Shown: positions 17,770-26,881 of the stretch, piece by piece
Numbering within the stretch: the first letter of the stretch is position 1
Layout of the letters: each line of letters begins with the position of its first letter
Assembly (NCBI RefSeq): GCF_016907015.1
Contig: NZ_JAFBBE010000012.1
Coordinates: 41,416 to 105,415, forward strand
Reading direction: 5' to 3'
Origin: Oceanisphaera litoralis
Lineage (GTDB): Bacteria > Pseudomonadota > Gammaproteobacteria > Enterobacterales > Aeromonadaceae
Length of the DNA: 64,000 nucleotides
Translations under genes and position numbers: made by a program
The notes under the pieces: model-generated
The model's input: the letters and a program-made list of their open reading frames with translations, nothing else
Databases searched by the model: none
Told to the model about the DNA's origin: nothing

Positions 17770-18645
17770 TTACCGGGACTTGACGGCGCAGGGATTTTTC
17801 GCCGCACAGGGGTTGGCAGAACAAGGGTTGGCTGCACAAGGGCTCTTCACCGCACAGGGGTTGACCGCACACGGACTTTTCACCGCGCAGGGATTAGCCG
17901 CGCACGGGCGCTTTACCGCACACGGATTTTTAGCCGCGCAAGGGTTGGCTGCACAAGGACTCTTGGCGGCACAGGGATTAAAAGTAGCCTGCTCCGTTTG
18001 TACATAGGCCACCAGAGCCGCCAGCTCTTTCGAGTCCCAGGCAAGGGGCCGGGATGCCATGGGGGCGACCATGCAAATCTGGATCATCTCATCCAGATGC
18101 ACCTGGCTCAAACCAAACTGACCCTGCGCCATCGCCACCGGATGGGGATAGGCCATGGCGAAACTGCCCTGGTACATCTGCTGCCCCTGGTGACAGCTGC
18201 TGCATGCCAGGCCATTGCTGCTCAGGCTGGTGTCGTTGAACAGCGCCTGCCCCAGGGTCACCAGTTCGGCCTTGTCGCCCTGGTAGGGCTGATGGCCGTC
18301 CGGGCGCTGCACGGCTTTGGCGGCACAGGGATTGACCGCCGCCGGTTTGGCCGCACAGGGGTTCTTGCTCTCGCAGGGGTTGGCCGAACACGGATTAGCC
18401 GCACACGGACTCTTCACCGCACAGGGGTTCTTGACCGCGCAGGGGTTAGCAGAACAAGGGTTGGCGGCGCAGGGATTGGCGGTGCAGGGCTTCTTGCTCA
18501 TGGCTATCGGCGGTACACCAGTGGCGCCCGACTCGACGGCCTGCACCGGACCCGATAACGCCAGGGTCAGCAAGGAGGCCGACACCAGGGCGGCAACGGG
18601 AGAAAGACGAAAGTGACATTCGGACCGGGGATGAGATCGATGCAT
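17770..18645 (-). CDS. Exported c-type cytochrome flanked by Cys-rich NPCA repeats
   Basis: A 291-residue protein with a signal peptide (SPVAALVSASLLTLALSGPVQA). A repeat block with about 10 Pro-Cys units follows (NPCAANPCSANPCAVK type), then a monohaem class I cytochrome core: CSSCHQG haem site and a Met-containing stretch MVAPMASRPLAWDSKELAALVAYV that should supply the axial ligand. A second block of about 12 NPCA(A/V)K units ends in VKSR. About 22 repeat cysteines, all preceded by proline, lie outside the haem site. The repeats could bind soft metals such as copper, or cross-link. Start ATG 18645 has GAGGA upstream. Redox partner unknown. Confidence 0.85.
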   Translation of the reverse strand: MHRSHPRSECHFRLSPVAALVSASLLTLALSGPVQAVESGATGVPPIAMSKKPCTANPCAANPCSANPCAVKNPCAVKSPCAANPCSANPCESKNPCAAKPAAVNPCAAKAVQRPDGHQPYQGDKAELVTLGQALFNDTSLSSNGLACSSCHQGQQMYQGSFAMAYPHPVAMAQGQFGLSQVHLDEMIQICMVAPMASRPLAWDSKELAALVAYVQTEQATFNPCAAKSPCAANPCAAKNPCAVKRPCAANPCAVKSPCAVNPCAVKSPCAANPCSANPCAAKNPCAVKSR

Positions 18646-18814
18646 GATGAGGTTCCTCAAGATAAGTTCGTCCATGAAAGGCTCGGGGTAAAGCAGGTCT
18701 TGCCGATGGGTACCGTCGCAACAGGCTCCCCGGTTATTACAGACCGACGAACATTTTTGTCCCTCGCTCACCTCAGAATAGCCTGATTAACGCAGAGCAG
18801 AGGCCTGGCGCCAT

Positions 18815-21800
18815 TCATGACCTACCGTGTTGTTTGGCGATCAGCATATAGAGCGAGGGCACCACGAACAGGGTGAACAGGGTGCCGATGGCCATGCCGC
18901 CCACCAGCACCAGGCCGATGGAGTTACGTGCCGCCGCCCCCGGCCCCTCCACCAGGGTCAGGGGAAAATGCCCCGCCACGGTGGCCACCGAGGTCATCAG
19001 CACCGGGCGAAAACGGGTCATGGCCGCCTCCTCGATGGCCGCCAGCTTGTCATGCCCCTGTTGCTGCAGCTTGTTGGCAAACTCGACGATTAAAATGCCG
19101 TTTTTGGCCACCAGCCCCACCAGGGTCACCAGCCCGACCTGGGCGTAGATATTCAGGGTGGTGGTCCAGCCGTCGGTCCACCAGGGAAAATCCGGATTGG
19201 GCATCTTCAGCACGGTGAAGATCAGCGCCCCGAACATGGCCAGTGGCACCGAGCCCAGCAAAATCACCAGGGGATCGCGAAAGGAATTGAACTGCACCGC
19301 CAGCACCAGGAAGATCATCAGGATCGCCAGCCCCAGCGCCGGCAGAAACTTGCCGCCTTCGGTACGCAATTGGCGCGACTCGCCGGTGTAGTTGATGGTG
19401 TAATCCGCCGGCAACAGCTCGCGGGCGGCGGCTTCCAGCACTTTTAACCCTTCGTCCAGCCGGGGCGTCATGCCCGACAGCTTGACCGCATTGAGCTGCT
19501 GAAACCGGTTGAGCGAACGCGGCACCGTGCTGTCGCTCAGGGTGGCGATGGCGCCGAGCGGGATCAGCCGCCCTTCCGGTCCGCTGATATAGATGTCGGT
19601 CAGCTGATCCGGGTTGAGCCGTTCGCCCCGCACCAGCTGGGGGATCACCTTGTAGGCCCGCCCCCCTATGTTGAAGCGATTGACATAGTTGCCCCCCAGG
19701 GCCGCCCCCAGATCGGCGCCCACCTGCCGGTGGGTCAGCCCCAGCGCCGCCAGCTTCTGATAGTCGAGCACAATTTCCGACTGGGGCTGATCCATCTTCA
19801 GATCGATCACCGGCGGAAAATAGAAAAGGCCGCTTTCCATCGCCGCCTGCTGCAACTGCTCGGCATAGGCCAGCATCTTTGCCGGCTCATCGGTGGAGGC
19901 GATGATAAATTCCACCGGAAAGTTGCTGCCGCCGGGCAGCGCCGCCGGCTGGCTGGCAAACACCTGCAGGCCGGGAATGGCCGACAGCCCCGCCTGCATC
20001 TCGGGCACGATTTCCCGGATCGAGCGGCTGCGCTGATCCCAGGGCTTGACGACCATGCCGCTGAAACCGCCGATGCCCAGGGCCGCCGAGAAGGGATCCG
20101 AGGGCGACAGCAAAATCTGGAAGGTCAGCTCCCGTTCCGGCGCATTCAAAAACACCTGCTCCGCCGCCCGCCCGAAATGGATTTTCTGATCCGCCGAGGC
20201 ATTGGCCGCGTTGTTGATGATGCCGAACATGAAGCCCTGATCTTCGATCGGCGCCAGCTCCCTGGGCGAAAAGACATACATGGGCCCCACCAGCAGGGTC
20301 AGCACCGCCCAGAAGGCATAGACCGCCGGCCGCACCTTGAGGATACGCGCCAGCCCGCGGCCGTAGGCCAGGCGAACCCGGTCGAATCTGTGGTTGACCC
20401 AGCCGGTAAAGCCGCGCTCTTCCTGCTCGGCACTGCGCAGCAGGCTGGCGCTCATCATGGGCGACAGGGTCAGCGCCACTATGCCGGAGATGGTCACGGC
20501 CCCGGCCAGGGTGAGGGCAAATTCGCGAAACAGCGAGCCGGTCAGGCCGCCCTGCAGGCCGATGGGAATATAGACGGCGGCCAGGGTGATGGTCATGGCG
20601 ACCACAGGCCCAATCAGCTCGCGGGCGCCGATCAACGCCGCCTCACGCGGCGTGCGTCCCTCGCGCAGATGGCGCTCGACGTTTTCCACCACTACTATGG
20701 CGTCGTCCACCACCAGCCCTACCGACAGCACTATGGCCAGCAGGGTCAACAGGTTGAGGGTGAAGCCGAACAGTTGCATCAGGAAGATGGCGCCGATCAG
20801 CGACACCGGAATGGCCACCACCGGCACCAGCACCGACCGCCAGGAGCCGAGAAACAGGAAGATAACCAGGATAACGATCAGCAGGGTATCTAGCAGGGTG
20901 CCCACCACCTCGTGGATGGCGTTGTCGATGTACTCGGAGGCATCGTAGCCCAGCCTGGCCGACAGTCCGGCGGGCAAGTCCCGATCGAGGACCTCCAGAT
21001 CCGTGCGCACTCCCTGAATCACCTCGATGACATTGGTGTTGGGCAGCGGAAAGATCCCCATGAACACCGCCGTCTGGCCGTTGAAGCTGACCTCGGTGTC
21101 GTAGTCCTCGGCGCCCAGCTCCACCTCGGCCACCTCCCGCAGCCGCACCAGGGTATCGCCCTGTTGGCGCACCACCAGTTGCCGGAACTGCTCGGCGGTA
21201 TGCAAGTCGGTATTGGCGGTCAGATACACCTGCACCTGGGCCCCCTTGGTGTTGCCCACCGCCGACAGAAAATTGTTGGCGGCCAGGGCCGCATTTACCT
21301 GTGCCGGGCTGATATTGAGCGCCGCCATGCGATCCGGCTTGAGCCAGACCCGCATGGCAAAGGTACGGGCCCCGAAGATCTCGGCCCGCTGCACCCCCGC
21401 CAGTGCCGCCAGCCGGGGCTGCACCACCCGTACCAGATAATCGGTGATCTCGCTCTGGGACAGGCGTTCGGAGGAGAAACTCAGGTAGGCGGCGGCAAAT
21501 TCCGAGTCCGCCGACTGCACGCTGATCGCCGGCACCTCCGCCTCTGCCGGCAACGCATTGCGCACCTGATTGACCTTGGCGGTAATGTCCGCCAGCGCCC
21601 GGGTTGGCTCGTAGTTGAGCTTGAGCCGGGCGGTCACCAGCGACAGGCCGAGCAGGCTCTTGGACTCCACATAATCGATGCCGTCGGCGGAGGCGATGGC
21701 CCCTTCAATGGCGGTGGTAATGAAGCCGCGCACCACCTCGGCACTGGCACCGATATAGGGAGTGGCCACAATCACGGAGGCATTCTCGCTTTGGGGATAC

Positions 21801-21910
21801 TGGCGCACGCTGAGCGACCACCAGGCCTGCAGACCGGCGATGACGATAACGATGCTGACCACCAGCGCCAGCACGGGGCGACGGACGAAGATATCGGTGA
21901 CGGCAACCAT
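18815..21910 (-). CDS. RND efflux pump inner-membrane transporter (HAE1 family)
   Basis: A 1031-residue proton-driven exporter of the AcrB type. It has 12 transmembrane helices in two halves with two large periplasmic loops. The proton-relay helix reads GLVVDDAIVVVENVERHL, with the Asp-Asp pair near residue 405. The start MVAVTDIFVRRPVLALVVSIVIVIAG and the DYVESKSLLGLSLVTARL porter segment are typical of HAE1 pumps for drugs, dyes or detergents. The stop of the adaptor gene and this start are 2 bp apart, so the pair is one operon. No outer-membrane channel gene is adjacent. Confidence 0.95.
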   Translation of the reverse strand: MVAVTDIFVRRPVLALVVSIVIVIAGLQAWWSLSVRQYPQSENASVIVATPYIGASAEVVRGFITTAIEGAIASADGIDYVESKSLLGLSLVTARLKLNYEPTRALADITAKVNQVRNALPAEAEVPAISVQSADSEFAAAYLSFSSERLSQSEITDYLVRVVQPRLAALAGVQRAEIFGARTFAMRVWLKPDRMAALNISPAQVNAALAANNFLSAVGNTKGAQVQVYLTANTDLHTAEQFRQLVVRQQGDTLVRLREVAEVELGAEDYDTEVSFNGQTAVFMGIFPLPNTNVIEVIQGVRTDLEVLDRDLPAGLSARLGYDASEYIDNAIHEVVGTLLDTLLIVILVIFLFLGSWRSVLVPVVAIPVSLIGAIFLMQLFGFTLNLLTLLAIVLSVGLVVDDAIVVVENVERHLREGRTPREAALIGARELIGPVVAMTITLAAVYIPIGLQGGLTGSLFREFALTLAGAVTISGIVALTLSPMMSASLLRSAEQEERGFTGWVNHRFDRVRLAYGRGLARILKVRPAVYAFWAVLTLLVGPMYVFSPRELAPIEDQGFMFGIINNAANASADQKIHFGRAAEQVFLNAPERELTFQILLSPSDPFSAALGIGGFSGMVVKPWDQRSRSIREIVPEMQAGLSAIPGLQVFASQPAALPGGSNFPVEFIIASTDEPAKMLAYAEQLQQAAMESGLFYFPPVIDLKMDQPQSEIVLDYQKLAALGLTHRQVGADLGAALGGNYVNRFNIGGRAYKVIPQLVRGERLNPDQLTDIYISGPEGRLIPLGAIATLSDSTVPRSLNRFQQLNAVKLSGMTPRLDEGLKVLEAAARELLPADYTINYTGESRQLRTEGGKFLPALGLAILMIFLVLAVQFNSFRDPLVILLGSVPLAMFGALIFTVLKMPNPDFPWWTDGWTTTLNIYAQVGLVTLVGLVAKNGILIVEFANKLQQQGHDKLAAIEEAAMTRFRPVLMTSVATVAGHFPLTLVEGPGAAARNSIGLVLVGGMAIGTLFTLFVVPSLYMLIAKQHGRS

Positions 21911-21912
21911 GG

Positions 21913-23052
21913 TCAGCTGTTACCGGGCCGGGGGGCGAGTTGGAAGTCCGGCGCCAGGCGGTTGTCTATCACCACCCTCATGCCCGGAAACAACTTGAAC
22001 ACGCCGGTCGACACCAGCCGCTCGCCCACGGATACCCCTTCGGTCACCACCACGAAGTCGCCGCGCCGAACACCGAGGCGCACCGGGCGTAACTGGATCA
22101 CCAATGACGAAGCCCCATCGGCCCCTGCCTCTCCCTCTTCCAGTACAAACACCGCATCGCCATCGGGGCCGTGCACCACCGCCGTCTGCGGGATCGGCAA
22201 GACCGTCTCCGCATCTGCCAGCTGCATCTCTACCGTCACAAACATGCCGGGCCGCAAGCGGTCATCCGGGTTGGCCAGGGTCGCCTGAATGCGCGCACTG
22301 CGGGTCACGGCGTCTATCTCGGGGTTGAAAGCGGTCACCCTGCCCGCAAATGACTGTTCGGGGTAGCTATCGGCGCTGACCGTCACCGCCAGGCCGGCGC
22401 TCAGCTCGGCCAGCCGTTGCTGGGGCAGAGAAAAGTCCACATAAACCGGATCGAGCGACTGCAGCGACACCACGGCGCTGCCCTTGTCGAGAAACTGGCC
22501 CTGGCTTATCTGACGAATGCCCAGTTGTCCGGAAAAAGGGGCGCGCAGGGTTTTTCTGTTGATCAGGGCGCGAAAAAAATCGACCCGGGCATTGGCCTGC
22601 TGCAGATTGGCGGCAATCTGATCAAAGTCGCTGCGGGAAATACTACCGCTTTTACGCAGTTGCTGCGCCCGCCGAAAGGAAAGCCGTGCCAGGGCGGCGG
22701 CAGACTCGGCCTCACGCAACTGAGCCTGCTCCAGCTCGGCGTCGAGCCGCAGCAGCACCTCACCGGCCTTTACCCGGGCACCCGACTCGAAGCTGATGTC
22801 CTGCACTATGCCCTCGGCCTCGATACGCAACAGGGCGCCCTGCACCGCTACCACGGAGCCCACCGCCCTGACCACCGGCTGCCAGCGTGCTTCGCGTACC
22901 ACTATCATGTTGACCGGCTCCGGCGGCAGTTGCTGTTGCTCGCCCGCCCGGGCCATGGCATTGAACTGGGTCAGCTTGATCAACATCAGCACAGCGACGA
23001 TGGGCAACACGACAAGCAGACCCACTCCGGCCCATAGCAATTTTTTCGGCAT
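21913..23052 (-). CDS. RND efflux periplasmic adaptor (membrane fusion protein)
   Basis: A 379-residue HlyD/AcrA-type adaptor with an N-terminal membrane anchor (MPKKLLWAGVGLLVVLPIVAVLMLIKLTQF). It shows the split lipoyl domain (GIVQDISFESGARVKAGEVLLRLD and LRAPFSGQLGIRQISQGQFL), a coiled coil between them (LREAESAAALARLSFRRAQQLRKSG) and a C-terminal beta barrel. The start is ATG 23052 with AGAGGA upstream; the 45 residues that could be added 5' are not family-like. It bridges the RND transporter to an outer-membrane channel encoded elsewhere. Confidence 0.94.
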   Translation of the reverse strand: MPKKLLWAGVGLLVVLPIVAVLMLIKLTQFNAMARAGEQQQLPPEPVNMIVVREARWQPVVRAVGSVVAVQGALLRIEAEGIVQDISFESGARVKAGEVLLRLDAELEQAQLREAESAAALARLSFRRAQQLRKSGSISRSDFDQIAANLQQANARVDFFRALINRKTLRAPFSGQLGIRQISQGQFLDKGSAVVSLQSLDPVYVDFSLPQQRLAELSAGLAVTVSADSYPEQSFAGRVTAFNPEIDAVTRSARIQATLANPDDRLRPGMFVTVEMQLADAETVLPIPQTAVVHGPDGDAVFVLEEGEAGADGASSLVIQLRPVRLGVRRGDFVVVTEGVSVGERLVSTGVFKLFPGMRVVIDNRLAPDFQLAPRPGNS

Positions 23053-23236
23053 CGGCTCCTCTGAACGGCTGCTTCTGGTTGATCGTTTGCTCACACTGAA
23101 GTCTAGTCGCCCCGGATGCCTAACGGACATCGGTGTAATAATCCCCGTATCCCTTGCGACTCTGTGCATAACCTTCATCATGATCACCGGCGCCCTGTCG
23201 CCTCATGTCGCCTCATCGCCATCAAAAGGATTGCTT

Positions 23237-25408
23237 ATGCGCAAACCCCTGTTGCTTACCCTGTTATTACTTCTGGTCGCCCTGTTTTTCATCTTCGATC
23301 TCGGCGACTGGTTCACGCTGGAGGCGCTGAAACAACAACAGGCCCAGATGGCCGCGTTGCGGGCCGGCTCGCCCTGGCTGATGGCCGCCGGCTTTTTTGT
23401 GCTCTATGTGCTGATGGCGGCACTGTCCTTGCCCGGTGCCGCCATCATGACCCTGGCTGCCGGGGCCTTCTTTGGCATCTGGCAGGGACTGGTGCTGGTG
23501 TCGTTTGCTTCGAGCATCGGCGCCACCCTGGCCTTTCTGGTGTCCCGTTTTCTGCTGCGGGATCAGGTACAGCTACGATTCGGCGACCGACTCAAGGCGG
23601 TTAACAGGGGCATCAGCCGGGACGGCGCCTTCTACCTGTTTACCCTGCGACTGGTGCCGGTGTTTCCCTTCTTCGTCATCAACCTGCTGCTGGGGCTGAC
23701 CGCCCTGCCCGCCCGCACCTTCTACTGGGTAAGCCAGCTCGGCATGCTGCCCGGCACCCTGGTGTACGTGAACGCCGGTACCCAGCTCGCCGCCATCAAC
23801 AGCCTGAACGACATACTGTCGCCAACGCTGCTGGCCTCCTTCGCCCTGCTCGGTATCTTTCCCCTGCTGGCCCGCACCCTGCTGCGCCAGGTGCAGCGCC
23901 CCCGGGTGTATCGCAGCTTCAGCAAGCCCCGCCATTTCGACCGCAACCTCATCGTGATCGGCGCCGGCGCCGCCGGTCTGGTCAGCGCCTATATAGCCGC
24001 GGCGGTCAAGGCCAGGGTCACCCTGATTGAAGCCGGCAAGATGGGCGGCGACTGCCTCAACACCGGCTGTGTGCCGAGCAAGGCGCTGATCCGCAGCGCC
24101 AAGCTGGCCCACCAGATGCGCCACGCCGAGCAGTTCGGCCTCACCGGCACCACGCCCGAATTCAGCTTCAAACAAGTCATGCAGCGGGTGCAGGCCGTGA
24201 TCCGCAAGGTAGCGCCTCATGACAGCGTCGAGCGTTACACCCAACTGGGGGTGGAGGTATTGCAGGGTTACGGCAGGCTGCTGGACCCCTGGACGGTGGA
24301 AGTGACACTGACAGACGGCAACACGATCGATGGCAAAACCCGAAGGCTGACCGCCCGCAGCATCATCATCGCCGCCGGCGCCCGCGCCGCCGTGCCGCCG
24401 ATACCCGGGCTGGATGAGGTCGACTACCTGACCAGCGACACCCTGTGGGACGCCATGGCCGAGCGGGATACGCCGCCCAGGCGACTGCTGGTAATGGGCG
24501 GCGGCCCCATCGGCTGCGAGCTGGCGCAAACCTTCGCCCGGCTGGGATCCGAGGTCACCCTGCTGCAGCGCAACCCCCGGCTGATGCCGAAAGAAGATCC
24601 GGAAGTGAGTGAATGGGTCAAACAGGCTCTCACCAGAGACGGCGTGCGGGTACTGACCGAGCATGGCCCCCAGCGGGTAGAGCCAGGCGCCAACGGCATC
24701 CGGGTGTTTGCCACTCATCGGGAGCAGGAAAACACACTGGAATGCGACGATCTGCTACTGGCGCTGGGCCGCCAGGCGCGGCTGCAGGGCTACGGGCTGG
24801 AGGCACTGGGCATACCCACGGATCGCACCGTCACCACCAACGACTACCTGGAAACCCTGTATCCCAATATTTACGCCGCCGGTGACGTGGCGGGCCCCTA
24901 CCAGTTCACCCACACCGCCGCCCACATGGCCTGGTATGCCAGCGTCAACGCCCTGTTCGGCCAGTTCAAACGCTTCTCCGTCGATTATTCGGTGGTGCCC
25001 TGGTGTACCTTTGTCGATCCCGAAGTGGCCCGGGTGGGCCTGAGCGAGCTGGAGGCCAGGGCGCAGGACATCGCCTATGAGGTCACCCGCTTCGAGCTGG
25101 ACGAGCTGGACAGGGCCATCACCGACGGCGCGGATCAGGGCTTTATCAAGGTGCTGACCGAGCCCGGCAAAGACCGGATACTGGGGGTGACCATCGTCGG
25201 TGAACACGCCGGGGATCTGCTGGCCGAATACGTGCTGGCCATGAAGCACGGGCTGGGCCTGAACAAGATACTGGGCACCATCCACGTCTACCCCACTCTG
25301 GCGGAAGCCAACAAGTACGTGGCCGGCGAATGGAAACGCACCCATGCGCCTGCGCGGGTACTGGCCTGGCTGGGCCGTTATCATCAATGGCGGCTGGGCA
25401 AAGGGTAA
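23237..25408 (+). CDS. TVP38/TMEM64 membrane domain fused to a mercuric reductase-like flavoprotein
   Basis: A 723-residue two-part protein. Residues 1-225 form a TVP38/DedA-like membrane domain (LSLPGAAIMTLAAGAFFGIWQGLVLVSFASSIGATLAFLVSRFLLRD and FPFFVINLLLGLTALPARTFYWVSQLGMLPGTLVYVNAG). Residues 235-723 are a pyridine nucleotide-disulfide oxidoreductase, with FAD site GAGAAGLVSAYIAA, redox disulfide GGDCLNTGCVPSK, NAD(P) site GGGPIGCELAQTFARLGSEVTLLQR and C-terminal dimer motif HVYPTLAEANKY. There is no MerA metal-binding N-terminus or vicinal C-terminal Cys pair, so mercury reduction is not indicated. AAAAGGA precedes ATG 23237. The fusion is known in several gammaproteobacteria; its substrate is not established. 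Confidence 0.93.
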   Translation: MRKPLLLTLLLLLVALFFIFDLGDWFTLEALKQQQAQMAALRAGSPWLMAAGFFVLYVLMAALSLPGAAIMTLAAGAFFGIWQGLVLVSFASSIGATLAFLVSRFLLRDQVQLRFGDRLKAVNRGISRDGAFYLFTLRLVPVFPFFVINLLLGLTALPARTFYWVSQLGMLPGTLVYVNAGTQLAAINSLNDILSPTLLASFALLGIFPLLARTLLRQVQRPRVYRSFSKPRHFDRNLIVIGAGAAGLVSAYIAAAVKARVTLIEAGKMGGDCLNTGCVPSKALIRSAKLAHQMRHAEQFGLTGTTPEFSFKQVMQRVQAVIRKVAPHDSVERYTQLGVEVLQGYGRLLDPWTVEVTLTDGNTIDGKTRRLTARSIIIAAGARAAVPPIPGLDEVDYLTSDTLWDAMAERDTPPRRLLVMGGGPIGCELAQTFARLGSEVTLLQRNPRLMPKEDPEVSEWVKQALTRDGVRVLTEHGPQRVEPGANGIRVFATHREQENTLECDDLLLALGRQARLQGYGLEALGIPTDRTVTTNDYLETLYPNIYAAGDVAGPYQFTHTAAHMAWYASVNALFGQFKRFSVDYSVVPWCTFVDPEVARVGLSELEARAQDIAYEVTRFELDELDRAITDGADQGFIKVLTEPGKDRILGVTIVGEHAGDLLAEYVLAMKHGLGLNKILGTIHVYPTLAEANKYVAGEWKRTHAPARVLAWLGRYHQWRLGKG

Positions 25409-25412
25409 ACAC

Positions 25413-25447
25413 AAAAAGGGGCCGGGATGCTTTCGCATTCCGGCCCC
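25413..25447 (-). terminator. Strong intrinsic terminator, minus strand
   Basis: Read on the minus strand, ggggccggaatgc-gaaa-gcatcccggcccc (25447 to 25418) is followed by ttttt. It has a 13-bp arm with one G-T pair and a GAAA tetraloop. It ends the small gene at 25467-25658 and lies just after the convergent fusion gene, which may also use it. Confidence 0.9.
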
Positions 25448-25466
25448 TGTCACACTGCCTGCCTGT

Positions 25467-25658
25467 TTAAGGTCTGCAATAACCGGGCGCTTTAAGGCCC
25501 CGTTTTTTCATCAGCATACAATGACGATTATCCGCCCCATCACCCATCGACAAGGTCTGGGTAATGACGCCCGTGTTAGCCGATACTGTCGCTGCCTGAG
25601 CCGGTAACATAACTAGGGTAAACACCGCCGCCAGCGTAAGAGCAATCATGGTTTTCAT
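25467..25658 (-). CDS. Small exported protein of unknown function
   Basis: A 63-residue protein with a clear signal peptide (MKTMIALTLAAVFTLVMLPAQA) and a mature part of about 41 residues holding two cysteines (RHCMLMKKRGLKAPGYCRP) that could form a disulfide. A good ribosome site (GAGGGAAG) precedes the ATG and a strong terminator follows, so it is a real monocistronic gene. No family recognised. Three 13-bp tandem repeats lie about 90 bp upstream of its start. Confidence 0.75.
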   Translation of the reverse strand: MKTMIALTLAAVFTLVMLPAQAATVSANTGVITQTLSMGDGADNRHCMLMKKRGLKAPGYCRP

Positions 25659-25743
25659 AATGCTTCCCTCTCGTCTGAGTGAGTGGCCTTGTGACCATTA
25701 GCGTTGCCTGCAAGGCCTGAGTCAATAACACCTTCCGTCATGG

Positions 25744-25782
25744 CAACGATATCTAACAACGATATCTAACAACGATGTCTGA
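25744..25782. repeat. 13-bp tandem repeat, three copies
   Basis: The unit caacgatatctaa occurs at 25744-25756 and 25757-25769, with a variant (caacgatgtctga) at 25770-25782. It lies between the small exported gene and the LysR gene. Each unit contains the palindrome gatatc, so regulator binding is possible but unproven. The rest of this 220-bp gap shows nothing else I can name. Confidence 0.75.
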
Positions 25783-25880
25783 CGGTTACTCATTAAGTCG
25801 CAGCAAGGCGGCTGATTATTACAACAAGAGACCATTTTTTATACAAATCACTGACGGGCGGTGTGACGGACGGTGAGTGA

Positions 25881-26750
25881 TCAGCTTAGCGCCTCACTAA
25901 AAAAGTCCAGCAGCATCCGTACCTTGGGCGACAGATGGCGGTTGTGCGGGTAGAGGGCCCAGATGCCATCGTCCGGCTCCTGATAATGCTCCAGCAGGGA
26001 GATCAGCCGGCCATCGTCCAGCGCCGGCTGCACATAATAATCCGGTAGCTGCACTATGCCGATCCCCTTGATGGCCGCATCCAGCAGCCCCCAGCCGCTG
26101 TCGCAACGGATATTGCCCTTTACCCGGACATTGCGCGGCTTGCCCTGCTCCTGAAAGCGCCAGTAATCCAGGTTGCCCTGCAGGCAGTTATGTTGCTCCA
26201 GCTCCGATAACGAGTGCGGCACGCCATAGGTCGACAAATAATGAGGCGAGGCGCACACGTACTGGGTACGGGAAGACAGCCGCCTGGCCATCATGCTGGA
26301 GTCTTCCAGCTTGCCCAGTCGAATGGCCAGATCGTACCCCTCGGCCACCAGATCCAGCCTCTGGTTGGTCAGTTTCATCTGCACTTCCAGTTCCGGATAA
26401 CGCAGCACGAAATCGTTGACCAGCGGGGCTATGGTCTTTTCGCCGTAGGTCACCGGCGCCGTCAGCCGCAACTTGCCCCTGGGCGCCAGTTGCAGATGGG
26501 TGATGGTGCGCTCGGCCTCTTCCAGCCCGTCCAGCACCTGGCGGCAGTGCTGATAGTAGATCTGGCCGGCTTCGGTCACCGACACCTTGCGGGTGGTGCG
26601 GTAAAACAGCTTGGTCGACAGCCGGGTTTCCAGGGCGCTGACCTGACGGCTGACCTGAGCGGTAGAAATACCCAGCCTTTTTGCCGCCTCGGTAAAACTT
26701 TCCACTTCGGCCACCGCCACAAACTCACTCACCCCTTCCCAGATAAACAT
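25881..26750 (-). CDS. LysR-family transcriptional regulator
   Basis: A 289-residue regulator with an N-terminal winged helix-turn-helix (VSEFVAVAEVESFTEAAKRLGISTAQVSRQVSALETRLSTKLFYRTTRKVSVTEAG) and a periplasmic-binding-like effector domain (from about residue 90). It belongs to the CrgA-like group, in which the wing reads RTTRKVSVTEAG. Genes of this type often stand divergent to adhC-fghA glutathione-dependent formaldehyde oxidation genes. Here the divergent neighbour is a truncated fghA with adhC missing, so it may now lack its local target. Confidence 0.93.
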   Translation of the reverse strand: MFIWEGVSEFVAVAEVESFTEAAKRLGISTAQVSRQVSALETRLSTKLFYRTTRKVSVTEAGQIYYQHCRQVLDGLEEAERTITHLQLAPRGKLRLTAPVTYGEKTIAPLVNDFVLRYPELEVQMKLTNQRLDLVAEGYDLAIRLGKLEDSSMMARRLSSRTQYVCASPHYLSTYGVPHSLSELEQHNCLQGNLDYWRFQEQGKPRNVRVKGNIRCDSGWGLLDAAIKGIGIVQLPDYYVQPALDDGRLISLLEHYQEPDDGIWALYPHNRHLSPKVRMLLDFFSEALS

Positions 26751-26881
26751 GTCTACATCCTTACGTCGGAGCCGAATACATCGATAAGCACATTATATTG
26801 TTACTTAGGAGTAAAAGTAATTTTAGATATCCGGCCATTATCAACAGAAGGGATGTGAATATAATATCGCCATGGCACCAC

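Noticed and set aside
17998..18616. Long plus-strand frames rich in Gly-Leu-Ala-Ala-Gln-Gly repeats opposite the repeat cytochrome
   Set aside because: They are antisense readings of the NPCA repeats. The minus frame has a signal peptide, a CxxCH haem motif and a ribosome site.
22796..23236. 147-residue N-terminal extension of the TVP38-flavoreductase fusion
   Set aside because: It overlaps the divergent adaptor gene and its promoter and has no family similarity; a good ribosome site precedes ATG 23237.
23237..25408. Mercuric reductase (merA)
   Set aside because: The flavoprotein half lacks the HMA domain and the C-terminal vicinal cysteines of MerA, and no mer genes are near.
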